Assembly (NCBI GenBank): GCA_903839615.1
Contig: CAIMCX010000021.1
Span: 1-36,725, forward strand
From: an uncultured bacterium
Lineage (GTDB): Bacteria; Bipolaricaulota; Bipolaricaulia; UBA7950; UBA9294
DNA: 36,725 nucleotides
Direction of reading: 5' to 3'
The stretch's first letter is position 1, and every line of letters starts with the position of its first letter. A model generated the notes under the pieces. The model was not told where the DNA came from. It did not search any database and saw only the letters and a list, made by a program, of their open reading frames with translations. The position numbers were made by a program, and so were the translations under genes. Below are positions 28,331 to 36,725 of the stretch, piece by piece.

Positions 28331-29338
28331 CTACTTGTACTTCTCGGCACTTCCACCGTATGCAACGCCCCGTTGCTCCTCGCTGCGGTCTGTCGCCGGC
28401 GGCGGGGTCGGAGTGAGCGAGGAGATGCGTGCGTACAGTTCATCCGTCATGGCGAACTCCGCTGCAGCGAGCGACGGCTCGAGCTGCTCCACGCTTCGGG
28501 CCCCGAGAATCGGCGCCGTCACGGCCGGATTCGCCTTGACCCACGCCACGGCGAGAGTTGCCGGATGGACGCCGACCTCGCGAGCGACCCCATGAAACGC
28601 ATCCGCCGCGCCGTAGTAGGCACTCTCTGCGTAGCGCGCGGCATACATGCGGTTCTCGATGAGACGCCCCCGCTCCGGGCGGCGTTGCGCGCCGTACTTG
28701 CCCGAAAGGAGTCCCCCACCAAGCGGGCTGTACGTCACGATGCCGAGGCCGAGAGCGCGTGCCATCGGGAGAATCTCCGTCTCGGCCTGACGTTTCACAA
28801 GGCTGTACATCGGCTGCACGCAGGCGAACGCTGCAAGCGCTTCGTGTCGGGAGGCTCCGAGAGCCGTCGCGATCTGCCACGCCGCCCAGTTGCTGACCCC
28901 GAGGTGGAGCACCTTCCCCTGACGCACCACGAAATCCAGGGCCCGGAGGGTCTCCTCGATCGGCGTCGCCGGATCCCACGTGTGGACGAAGAGGATCTCG
29001 ACACGATCGGTTCCGAGTCGGCGCAAGCTGGCTTCCACCGACTGAACGATGTGTCGCCGCGACAACCCCCGATCGTTCGGTCCTTCCCCGGTAGGGAAGC
29101 CGACCTTGGTCGTGAGCACAAGGCGGTCGCGCTCTCCCATCGCAAGGCGTCCGAGGATCTCCTCGGCGCGCCCGGCCGAATACACGTTCGCGCAGTCGAA
29201 GAAGTCGACTCCCGCTTCTCGCGCGCGTCGGTAAAGCGCAGCCGACGTCGCGTCGTCGGCCATGTCGCCGAACGACATCGTCCCGAAACAGAGCTCCGAA
29301 ACGCGAAGTCCGGTTCTGCCCAGCAGTCGGTGCTCCAT
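28331..29338 (-). CDS. Aldo/keto reductase
   Basis: MEHRLLGRTGLRVSELCFGTMSFG; DFFDCANVYSAGRAEEILG; VLTTKVGFP; 6-nt gap to guaA on the same strand. Confidence 0.93.
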   Translation of the reverse strand: MEHRLLGRTGLRVSELCFGTMSFGDMADDATSAALYRRAREAGVDFFDCANVYSAGRAEEILGRLAMGERDRLVLTTKVGFPTGEGPNDRGLSRRHIVQSVEASLRRLGTDRVEILFVHTWDPATPIEETLRALDFVVRQGKVLHLGVSNWAAWQIATALGASRHEALAAFACVQPMYSLVKRQAETEILPMARALGLGIVTYSPLGGGLLSGKYGAQRRPERGRLIENRMYAARYAESAYYGAADAFHGVAREVGVHPATLAVAWVKANPAVTAPILGARSVEQLEPSLAAAEFAMTDELYARISSLTPTPPPATDRSEEQRGVAYGGSAEKYK

Positions 29339-29403
29339 GGTCGCCCTCCTCCCTGCGCGAGGATCATAGCTCTAGCCGAGAACAACCGCTAGGAACGAAG
29401 CGA

Positions 29404-29432
29404 TTGAACGGGGCGGCCGGAGTCGGTAGTGT
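29404..29432 (+). promoter_or_regulatory. Candidate promoter (TTGAAC-N17-TAGTGT)
   Basis: Upstream of the glycosyltransferase GTG start at 29466. Confidence 0.4.
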
Positions 29433-29465
29433 GTGGCCGCACGGCCAGCGCCGTCAGGAGGAAGG

Positions 29466-30503
29466 GTGCGCATCGTCTACGGAGTCCAGAGCACCGGCAA
29501 GGGCCACCTGTCACGCCTCCTCGGTCTCCTGCCGCTCTTCCGTCGCGACGGACACGAGCTCCTCATCCTCGTCACGGGGCGGTGGGATCCTCCGCCCTAT
29601 TTCCTCGACGCGATCTCAGGGACGCCGTACCGCCGTTTCCCCGGACTTCCGATGGTTCCGGACGGAATGGGCGGCATCTCTAAACGCGGTACGGTGAGAG
29701 AGTTCGCGACGCGCTGGCCGGGCCTCTTTCGCAGCTTCCAGAAGGCCCATCGCCTGATCAGCGACTTCGATCCGGACCTCATCGTCAGCGACTTCGACCC
29801 CCTCACAGGATCGCCCTTCGTCGCTCCCGGAGTGTTCAAGGTCGGCATCGGCAACTACTTCACGCCGGCTCGGTCCGACGTCGAGCATCCCGACGGATTC
29901 CGGCGCGATCGCTTCAACGTCCGCGTCGTGGATAAGCTCGTGACCAGCGGGCTCGACGTCCGCTTCGGGTGCCACTTCTACCCTCTCGACGATCGGTGCC
30001 TCCCGCCGATCCTGCGCCCAGAGATCCTGACCATGCGGACAGAAGACCGCGGCCACCTCCTCGTCTACCATGCATTCCCGGGGCTCCTCGCCCCCGTCGC
30101 CGCGTACGCCGAGCGCCACCCGTCGACGTCGGTCATCGTCTACGGTCCCCGCTCTCGCCCGCGCGGCCTGCCCGACAACATGCATGTGGAGTTCGACTCC
30201 AATCGCTTCCTCAGCGATCTCGCCGGGTGCGATGCATTCATCGGGACTGCCGGGTTTCAATCGATTGCCGAAGGCTTCTACCTCGGGAAGAAGCTCGTCG
30301 TGCAGCCGATCGACGGCCACTACGAGCAGAAGTGGAACGCCTTCGAACTCGAGAAGCGAGGGATGGGGCGCTGGTGCCGAAACGGCCTCGAGGAAGCCCT
30401 CGATCAGACCTTCAACGCGGAGCTGCACGCCGAACTCGTCCCGTGGTACCGCACCGGCGCCGAGCGTCACTACGAGCAGATCCTGCTCAGCGGCGAGCGC
30501 TAG
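29466..30503 (+). CDS. Glycosyltransferase (UGT/MurG-like GT-B fold)
   Basis: RIVYGVQSTGKGHLSRLLGLLPLFRRDGHEL; GTAGFQSIAEGFYLGKKLVVQPIDGHYEQKWNA acceptor/UDP-binding-like block. GTG start with GGAGGAAGG RBS. Confidence 0.82.
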   Translation: MRIVYGVQSTGKGHLSRLLGLLPLFRRDGHELLILVTGRWDPPPYFLDAISGTPYRRFPGLPMVPDGMGGISKRGTVREFATRWPGLFRSFQKAHRLISDFDPDLIVSDFDPLTGSPFVAPGVFKVGIGNYFTPARSDVEHPDGFRRDRFNVRVVDKLVTSGLDVRFGCHFYPLDDRCLPPILRPEILTMRTEDRGHLLVYHAFPGLLAPVAAYAERHPSTSVIVYGPRSRPRGLPDNMHVEFDSNRFLSDLAGCDAFIGTAGFQSIAEGFYLGKKLVVQPIDGHYEQKWNAFELEKRGMGRWCRNGLEEALDQTFNAELHAELVPWYRTGAERHYEQILLSGER

Positions 30504-31702
30504 TCTGCCGAGTCGCCGTCGTACACGGTTCGACCCTCGATCAGGACCCGCTCGACGCGGCAGTGCGCAACGTCAAACGGATGGGCCGACAGAACCGCAA
30601 GATCGGCGTCCTTGCCTTGGGCGAGAGACCCCACACGGTCGTCGACCCCGAGGATTTCCGCCGGGGTGAGCGTGATCGCGCGCAGCGCGTCGCGCTCGTC
30701 CATGCCCTCGCTGACCGCGATTGCCGCGTTCAGCGCGAGGTAGCGAGTCGCGGACCCCTCGTCCGTCTGGATCGCCACCTTCACGCCTGCCCGGGAGAGG
30801 AGTCCGGCATTCCGCGGCGTGAGCCCACGCAGCTCGAGCTTCATCCGCGAGAAGAGGACCGGGCCGGCGACGCAAGGGATCCCCTTCTCGGCGATGAGGT
30901 CCGCGATCTTGTACCCCTCCGTCGCGTGGATGAGCACGAGATCGAGACCGAATTCCTCGGCGATTCGGATGGCCGTGACGATGTCGTCGGCGCGATGCGC
31001 GTGAATGTGGGTAGGGATTTCGCGTCGCAACGCGCTCGCAAGTACCTCGAGGCGGAGGTCCCGCTCAAATGGTTCCGGCCTCGCTTCGCCTCTCTTCCCG
31101 CGAGAGAATGCGGCCTCCTTCTCGGCGTGTCTCGCCGCCCGCTCGGCGTAGCCCTGGGCCTTGGTCAGGGCTTCTCGAAGGACGGCCGCGTTGCCCATCC
31201 GGGTGGAAGGCGCCCTCTTCTGATCGCCATAGACGCGCTTCGGGTTCTCGCCGAGCGCCATCTTGAGCGCCGCGGGGGCACGCATCAGCATCTCCTCAAC
31301 CGTGCGGCCGGCCGTCTTCACGATCGCCGTCTGCCCTCCGACGACGTTCGCACTCCCGGGACTGGTGTTAATCGTTGTGATCCCGGCGCGCCGCAGATCG
31401 GCGAACGCCAGGTCCTCGGGGTGAACCGCATCCAGCGCGCGGAGATGGGGCGTTACGGGATCCGTCATTTCATTCCCGTCGTAGAAGCGAGCATCGACTC
31501 CGTCTGCAAACAGCGCGACGTGGCAGTGCGCCTCCACAAGACCCGGGATGACGAATTTCCCCGAGGCGTCGAGCACTTCCGCCCGCTTGGACACCCGAGG
31601 AACTCTCCCAATCGCGGCGATTCTTCCCCGGTCGATGGTCACGTCCGTCTGTTCGAATCGGATGTCCGGCGTGAGTACCCTTCCGCCTTGGATGAGCAGC
31701 AC
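30500..31702 (-). CDS. Amidohydrolase (imidazolonepropionase-like metal-dependent hydrolase)
   Basis: GKFVIPGLVEAHCHVALF; THIHAHRADDI; VAIQTDEG; LTLTPAEILGVDDRVGSLAQGKDADLAVL-type C-terminus. GTG at 31702 follows AAGGAGG. Confidence 0.88.
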   Translation of the reverse strand: MLLIQGGRVLTPDIRFEQTDVTIDRGRIAAIGRVPRVSKRAEVLDASGKFVIPGLVEAHCHVALFADGVDARFYDGNEMTDPVTPHLRALDAVHPEDLAFADLRRAGITTINTSPGSANVVGGQTAIVKTAGRTVEEMLMRAPAALKMALGENPKRVYGDQKRAPSTRMGNAAVLREALTKAQGYAERAARHAEKEAAFSRGKRGEARPEPFERDLRLEVLASALRREIPTHIHAHRADDIVTAIRIAEEFGLDLVLIHATEGYKIADLIAEKGIPCVAGPVLFSRMKLELRGLTPRNAGLLSRAGVKVAIQTDEGSATRYLALNAAIAVSEGMDERDALRAITLTPAEILGVDDRVGSLAQGKDADLAVLSAHPFDVAHCRVERVLIEGRTVYDGDSAD

Positions 31703-31790
31703 CTTGCCTCCTTCGCCGCGCTGGCCGTATCCGTGGAGTGAGGGAAGTGTACGCAACGAGATCAGGAAGTGCACATCCCCCATTGGCGCC

Positions 31791-31819
31791 TTGCCAGATG
31801 CAGAATCGGACGATAGAGT
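31791..31819 (+). promoter_or_regulatory. Candidate promoter for the ABC/LolA-like operon (TTGCCA-N17-TAGAGT)
   Basis: -35/-10 pair about 30 nt upstream of the ATPase ATG (31849). Confidence 0.45.
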
Positions 31820-31848
31820 GGTCCAGGGAGAACCAAGGGAAGGGATCG

Positions 31849-32589
31849 ATGGGAAGCGATAGCCGGTTTTGTCACGTGCGCGGGAGGCCGTTCCTCGAGG
31901 CGAGGGACGTGACAAAGACCTATCAGGTCGGGGCGGAAACAGTCTACGCGCTCCGCGACGTGCAATTCGCCGCCCTGCAGGGGGATTTCGTCGTGATCAA
32001 CGGTCCCTCCGGCAGCGGGAAGACGACGTTCCTCAACCTCATGTCCGTGATCGACCGCCCGACGTCGGGCGATGTGTTCATCGAAGGGCAGTCGACCAGC
32101 GCGAAGTCCGAAGGCCAGCTTGCGCTCTTGCGGAAGACGAAGATCGGGCTCGTGTTCCAGTCGTTCAACCTCATCCCCGTCTTGAGTGCAGCGGAGAACG
32201 TCGAGTACCCGCTCCTTCTTCAAAAGAGGCCGCCGGCCGAGCGCCGGACGCGCGTTGCGGCGATGCTCTCCGAAGTGGGTCTCGACGCGCTTGCGCGCCG
32301 CCGGCCGAACGAGCTATCCGGCGGCCAGCGCCAGCGGGTGGCCATCGCGCGCGCCCTCATCACTGGACCGATGATCGTCCTTGCCGATGAGCCGACGGCG
32401 AACCTCGACTCCAAGACCGGCGAAGCGGTCATGGATCTGATGCGCCGATTGAACGAGGAACATTGCGTCACGTTCATCGTTGTGACGCACGATCCCGCGG
32501 TGTCTCGCTACGCCCAGCGTCGCGTTCGCATTCACGATGGACAGCTGATCGAGGAGGATGTAGGTGGGCTGGCGTCTCCCGCTTCGTAG
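31849..32589 (+). CDS. ABC transporter ATP-binding protein (LolD/MacB-type)
   Basis: GPSGSGKTTFLNLMSVIDRPTSG Walker A; LSGGQRQRVAIARAL signature; IVLADEPTANLDSKTG Walker B. ATG at 31849 with AAGGGAAGGG. Confidence 0.95.
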   Translation: MGSDSRFCHVRGRPFLEARDVTKTYQVGAETVYALRDVQFAALQGDFVVINGPSGSGKTTFLNLMSVIDRPTSGDVFIEGQSTSAKSEGQLALLRKTKIGLVFQSFNLIPVLSAAENVEYPLLLQKRPPAERRTRVAAMLSEVGLDALARRRPNELSGGQRQRVAIARALITGPMIVLADEPTANLDSKTGEAVMDLMRRLNEEHCVTFIVVTHDPAVSRYAQRRVRIHDGQLIEEDVGGLASPAS

Positions 32590-33775
32590 CCTGTGGCGGA
32601 ATCGTCGCCGCACGATCTTGTCGCTCCTCGTCATCGCTCTCGGCACGGCCGTTTCGGCCTTCGTCTTCGGGTTCCTCGAGAACTCGCGTCTGCAGATCCA
32701 GCAATCGACCGTGCAGGAGTACGGCAACCTGCAGATCGCGTCGCCGGAATTGTGGAACAGCAAGACCGACGGATATGGCTACCTGATCGCGCCCGCCGCG
32801 GCTGCACAGGTAGGCGGACTCCTGGCGCAAGAACCAGGCTTTCGCGGGTCGACGTCCCAACTTCAGTTTCCCGGTCTGCTCGGCACCGGACGCGACACGC
32901 AGGTCATCCGAGCCCTCGGCATCGAGCCCGGAAACCCTGTTCTTGACTTCGCCGACCACGTCGTGGCGGGCCGAGGTCTCGCGCCAACCGACACCGCCGC
33001 GGTGTTCGTCGGCCGCACTCTGGCCGACAAGCTGTCTCTCTCCGTCGGCAGCATTGTCATGGCCACGCTGACCACCGTCCACGGCGCGTACAACGCAAGC
33101 CCGTTCACGGTCGTCGGGATCTACAAATACACGAACGCGCAGTTCGAAGAGCAGGTTGTCTTCATTCCACTCGCTTTCGCGCAGCGCCTGCTCGACACCG
33201 ACGGCGTCGATCGTATCGTCGTCTCGCTCGACCAGATTGCCGAGACCTCGACGGTGGCAGTGCACCTCACGACTGGGCTTGCAGCAAGCGGCATCGCCCT
33301 GGCTCCACGGACGTGGGACGACCTCTCTCCTTTCTATCGCCAGCTTGCGTCCTACTTCAACGCGCTCTTCGCCTTCTTGTCCTTTGCCATCTCGATTCTC
33401 GTCTTCTTCATCATTCTGGAGGTCCAGACCCTGGCTTTCCTGGAGCGCACGCGCGAGGTGGGCACGATTCGCGCTCTCGGCACGACGCAGCGTGAGGTCT
33501 TCGTGCTCTTCTTCGCCGAGAGCGCGTGGCTCGCCGCCCTCGGCAGCGCGTCCGGCGTCGCCGTCGGAGCCCTTCTGATCGCTGCCTTCAATGCAGCGAA
33601 GATCCAGTGGCTGCCACCCGGCACCATTGACTACTTCACGCTGGGAGCGAAGATCGAAGTCGGGACCGTCCTCGTGCCGTTTGCGATCAGTTTCGTAGCC
33701 ACGCTCTTGTCCGCCTTGTATCCGGCCGCGCAGGCGTCGCGCTTGCGCGTCGTCGACGCGCTGCGAGTGGAGTAG
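32564..33775 (+). CDS. ABC transporter permease (FtsX/LolC/MacB-type), copy 1
   Basis: LPLRSLWRNRRRTILSLLVIALGTAVSAFVFGF; FLERTREVGTIRALGTTQREVF; 403 aa; GTG start, overlaps the ATPase gene. Confidence 0.92.
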   Translation: MGWRLPLRSLWRNRRRTILSLLVIALGTAVSAFVFGFLENSRLQIQQSTVQEYGNLQIASPELWNSKTDGYGYLIAPAAAAQVGGLLAQEPGFRGSTSQLQFPGLLGTGRDTQVIRALGIEPGNPVLDFADHVVAGRGLAPTDTAAVFVGRTLADKLSLSVGSIVMATLTTVHGAYNASPFTVVGIYKYTNAQFEEQVVFIPLAFAQRLLDTDGVDRIVVSLDQIAETSTVAVHLTTGLAASGIALAPRTWDDLSPFYRQLASYFNALFAFLSFAISILVFFIILEVQTLAFLERTREVGTIRALGTTQREVFVLFFAESAWLAALGSASGVAVGALLIAAFNAAKIQWLPPGTIDYFTLGAKIEVGTVLVPFAISFVATLLSALYPAAQASRLRVVDALRVE

Positions 33776-33783
33776 GAGGAAGG

Positions 33784-34995
33784 GTGGAACTGAAGATCGC
33801 ATTGCGCAACGTCTTCCGCAACCGGCGCCGAACCGCCTTCAGCCTCACGGTCATCGCCGTGGGAACGGCCGTGTTCCTGTTTGTGCTCGCCTACGTCGGA
33901 GAAGCCCTTCTCTCCGAACGCCTCTCGTCGGCCTGCGAGACCGGCGCGGTCCAAGTGGCGGACGAGCGGCTGTTCGCGAGTCAGGCGAACGGCTACGACC
34001 ACCTCATCTCTCCCGAGCTCCAAGCACGCGTCGTCGATCTCGTGACGAAGAGGCCCGGCGTTCTCGGGACGTCGCTTGAACTTGATTTCGCAGGCCTCAT
34101 CGGGGATGCCAACGGGAGCACGCTGGTTGTCGGCCGTGGTCTCACGCCGTGCGATTGCGTTCCGAACACCACCTGCTACGCGATCGAGGGCAAACCGATC
34201 TCGGGCGGCGACGCGCGTGAGGCTGTCCTGGGCAGAAGGCTCGCGGCAAAGCTCGGCGTGGATACCGGCGCATCGATCAACATCGCCACGGGGACCGTGA
34301 CGGGCAACTTCAGCGCCGCCACCGTGACGGTCGTGGGGCAGGTGTCGTACAGCCTTGGAACGGTCGAGGAACAGCTCGGCCTCTTCCCCACGGGGTTCGT
34401 GCAGCATCTGCTCAAGACAGACGGCGTCGAGCGCATCCTGATCGGACTCGACGACTTGAACAAAGCCCCGCAGTTCGCCGACGAGCTTCGCAGGGCACTC
34501 GCTGCAGAAGGGATCCCGCTCGGAGTCCGCACCTGGCAGGATTTGTCCACCGGCTACGCTTCGTCTCAGTCGTTCTACGCCGCGTTCTCAGGCTTGGCGG
34601 GGATCTCGGTGTTCGCGCTCGTCTTCTTCAGCGTCGTCGAGATCCTCACGATCTCCTTCCTCGAGCGCACGCGCGAGGTGGCAACGACGCGCGCCTTCGG
34701 CGCGACCCGTTGGCGCGTGTTCCGCGGCTTCCTCCTCGAGGGCGCGGCGATCGGCGCCATCGGCGCCGTGATCGGTGTCGTTCTCGCATCGGTGCTGACG
34801 CTCGCATTCAACGCCGCGAGGATCACCTGGATGCCGCCCGGCTCGGCCGTTCCGCAGGCGATTCACCTCTCTCTCAGCCTCTCCACGGCGCTCGTGCCCC
34901 TCGTGACGGTCATCCTCGCTACCGTAGCGAGCTCGGTGTACCCTGCATGGAAGAACGCACGATCAAGCGTGGTGAAGGCGCTTCAGGCCGTGTAG
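33784..34995 (+). CDS. ABC transporter permease (FtsX/LolC/MacB-type), copy 2
   Basis: IALRNVFRNRRRTAFSLTVIAVGTAVFLFVLAY; FLERTREVATTRAFGATRWRVF; also 403 aa. Confidence 0.92.
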   Translation: MELKIALRNVFRNRRRTAFSLTVIAVGTAVFLFVLAYVGEALLSERLSSACETGAVQVADERLFASQANGYDHLISPELQARVVDLVTKRPGVLGTSLELDFAGLIGDANGSTLVVGRGLTPCDCVPNTTCYAIEGKPISGGDAREAVLGRRLAAKLGVDTGASINIATGTVTGNFSAATVTVVGQVSYSLGTVEEQLGLFPTGFVQHLLKTDGVERILIGLDDLNKAPQFADELRRALAAEGIPLGVRTWQDLSTGYASSQSFYAAFSGLAGISVFALVFFSVVEILTISFLERTREVATTRAFGATRWRVFRGFLLEGAAIGAIGAVIGVVLASVLTLAFNAARITWMPPGSAVPQAIHLSLSLSTALVPLVTVILATVASSVYPAWKNARSSVVKALQAV

Positions 34996-35043
34996 CCCCG
35001 GCAAGCGGTCTGACGCGCCGGGATCAAGGCAAAGGAGACTCGG

Positions 35044-35796
35044 ATGAAGCTCGCTCTAGCGCTCGCTCTCACCTTGCTCGTCGCCGCGCCGGCAATCGCT
35101 CAGACTGCTCTGTCGGATTCGGACCTCTTGAGCGCCCTCGACGAGGCGCGCTTCCCCGCCGCGGACGTCAACGTCCTGCGCATCCACATCACGTCGATCA
35201 CGCCGGGTGCGACGCGCGAGGCCGAGATCCTTCTTCGGTTCAAGCAGATCAGCGGGAAGGACTACGCGCGGATCGAGTTCCTCTCGCCCGCCGACATGGC
35301 CGGCCAGATCTACCTCTCCACACCGGATGCGACGTACTTCTTCAGTCCGGACCTCACCTCGCCGATCAAGACGTCGGCAACGGCGGAGATCTTCGGCGAC
35401 TCGGCGGTCGCACAGACAAGCGGCATTCGCTTCCTCTCCAAGTACACGATCACCGCGCGACGGACCGTCCAGGGAGCCGACGGAAGCAAGCTCCTGGAGC
35501 TCGACCTCGCGGCCGTCGACTACACGGTGGCGTTCCAGGTCATCACCGTGCACGTCGATCCGGTGACGGTTCGCCCCGTGTCCGCCACGTTGTACGCCGT
35601 GAGCGGCCTTCCCTTCTACGACGTGACGTACAAGAACTACGTGACCCGCGACAACGGAGACGCCTACGTCGCAGTGCAGGAGATCACGAACCGTCTCTTC
35701 GCCGGCCGTACGACGACTTCGGAGATCCTCGACGCATCCGCAGCGGACCTTCCCGATGCGCTGTTCGATCCTGCACTGCTGGGGACATCGGGCTGA
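35044..35796 (+). CDS. LolA-like outer-membrane-lipoprotein-sorting family periplasmic protein (copy 2)
   Basis: Signal peptide MKLALALALTLLVAAPAIAQ; REAEILLRFKQISGKDYARIEFLSPADMAGQIYLSTPDATYFFSPDL; C-terminal DLPDALFDPALLG, similar to copy 1. Confidence 0.8.
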   Translation: MKLALALALTLLVAAPAIAQTALSDSDLLSALDEARFPAADVNVLRIHITSITPGATREAEILLRFKQISGKDYARIEFLSPADMAGQIYLSTPDATYFFSPDLTSPIKTSATAEIFGDSAVAQTSGIRFLSKYTITARRTVQGADGSKLLELDLAAVDYTVAFQVITVHVDPVTVRPVSATLYAVSGLPFYDVTYKNYVTRDNGDAYVAVQEITNRLFAGRTTTSEILDASAADLPDALFDPALLGTSG

Positions 35797-35899
35797 CGGC
35801 GAGACGAAGGCCGTGCCTACGGCACCCTCGGACGAGACACGTGCCAGGACAGCAGGCGGCCTTCCGTGCTAGGATCGCCTCCTGCAAGAGGGAGGGACC

Positions 35900-36277
35900 A
35901 TGGAGAACGGGAAGCGCATCGCCATTTTCGCTCTCGCCGGGCTGCTGCTCGCTGCCGCGTTTGTGGGCGTCGGCCAGCAGGTGGCCGCGCCGCACAACGT
36001 GAAACAGGCAAGCCCCAGCGCGGTCGATCAGGTGCTCACCTTCGTCGAGAGCGTGTCGGACTACCTCGGAAGGGGGCTCGTCTACGTTCTCAACCTCATC
36101 ACGGGCAACCGCCTGTCGAAGGATCTCGAGAAGCCTCTCGGCTACATGGCCTTCATCACGCTGCTTCTCGTCTTCTTTGCGCTGATCGAGTTCGCGCGGA
36201 AGGTCATCTGGATCGGAGTCATCATCGGCTGGGTGCTCCTCGTCGTGCGGATCATTCTCGACGCCCTGAAGGCCTAG
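35900..36277 (+). CDS. Small membrane protein, unknown function
   Basis: 125 aa; N-terminal hydrophobic segment plus MAFITLLLVFFALIEFARKVIWIGVIIGWVLLVVRIIL; GGGAGGG RBS. Confidence 0.65.
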   Translation: MENGKRIAIFALAGLLLAAAFVGVGQQVAAPHNVKQASPSAVDQVLTFVESVSDYLGRGLVYVLNLITGNRLSKDLEKPLGYMAFITLLLVFFALIEFARKVIWIGVIIGWVLLVVRIILDALKA

Positions 36278-36314
36278 CCGGCGCGACGCCCTCAAGCCCT
36301 GGGCGGTACGGGCC

Positions 36315-36725
36315 TCAGGCAGATCTCTCTTTGGCGCCGAGCACGCCCCAGACGCCGACGAGCACGAGAGCCATTCCTCCCGCATCGGCCAGCGTCATCC
36401 GTTCGCCCAGGAGAATGGCCCCGAGTACGACGGCGATGACCGGGTTCGCATAGGCATACGTCATCACCACACGAGTCGGGAGCAAACGAAGAACGCGCAC
36501 GAACGACGTGAATGCGCCAACCGAGCCGACCAGCACAAGGTATGCGAAGGCTCCCCACGCCGCCGCGGACGGGGCGGGCAGAGGCTCTCCCAACGCAAGG
36601 AACAGAACAGCGAACCCTGCGGCCCCGAAGAGGTGCAGGTACCCGGCGGAGACCACCGGGCTCACGGTCACGGGACGTCGCGTCTGAAGGACAGATCCAC
36701 AAGCCCACGTGATCGGCGCCACGAG
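36315..36725 (-). CDS. EamA/DMT-family transporter, 5' end beyond the right edge
   Basis: FTSFVRVLRLLPTRVVMTYAYANPVIAVVLGAILLGERMTLADAGGMALVLVGVWG is the conserved C-terminal EamA block. The frame remains open through the end of the window. Confidence 0.88.
   Translation of the reverse strand, partial: LVAPITWACGSVLQTRRPVTVSPVVSAGYLHLFGAAGFAVLFLALGEPLPAPSAAAWGAFAYLVLVGSVGAFTSFVRVLRLLPTRVVMTYAYANPVIAVVLGAILLGERMTLADAGGMALVLVGVWGVLGAKERSA

Noticed and set aside
27371-29392. 673-aa plus-strand ORF
   Set aside because: Antisense to guaA and an aldo/keto reductase, both with strong motifs; the translation is low-complexity R/H-rich, typical of GC-rich shadow frames.
29969-31741. 590-aa plus-strand ORF
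   Set aside because: Overlaps the glycosyltransferase out of frame and runs antisense to the amidohydrolase; no recognisable motifs.
32474-33802. 442-aa minus-strand ORF
   Set aside because: Antisense to permease copy 1; charged low-complexity translation.
34710-36002. 430-aa plus-strand ORF
   Set aside because: Out-of-frame overlap with permease copy 2 and the LolA-like gene, both of which have signal peptides, TM segments or family motifs.
1-36725. CRISPR array, tRNA, rRNA, integrase or transposase, defence system, prophage
   Set aside because: No regularly spaced repeats, no tRNA-like cloverleaf noticed, and none of the ORFs reads as a recombinase, nuclease-helicase or phage structural protein.

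Overview
This is a GC-rich, gene-dense bacterial chromosomal segment made mostly of ordinary metabolic and transport genes. In order: a 5'-truncated ROK regulator; an orphan amylase-type C-terminal domain; glycogen synthase; GalT; a class II aldolase; transketolase; an MFS transporter; accD-accA; a small lytic transglycosylase; acetyl-CoA synthetase with an OFA-type MFS; an orn / PLP-dehydratase / Cys-rich DUF3795-like operon; a membrane protein of unknown function; a 1.5 kb 'gene graveyard'; a TetR / microprotein / MMPL / LolA-like operon; an isoprenoid-synthase-like protein; a CHASE4-HAMP-PAS-GGDEF protein; an aldo/keto reductase-guaA pair; a glycosyltransferase; an amidohydrolase; a LolD-like ATPase with two equal-length permeases and a second LolA-like protein; and an EamA transporter truncated by the right edge. 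I found no tRNA, rRNA, CRISPR array or transposase. The points most worth follow-up are: (1) two envelope-export cassettes of different energy class (RND/MMPL and ABC), each with its own LolA-like periplasmic protein; (2) a perfect 20-bp palindrome over the predicted start of the tetR operon, plus an unannotated 53-aa single-TM ORF overlapping both neighbours by ATGA; (3) a pseudogene cluster at about 17.6-19.08 kb, including an EEP-family nuclease that can be reconstructed through one nonsense codon and about two frameshifts; (4) a divergent class-1 isoprenoid-synthase-like protein. All family calls come from reading motifs by eye; no database search was run.
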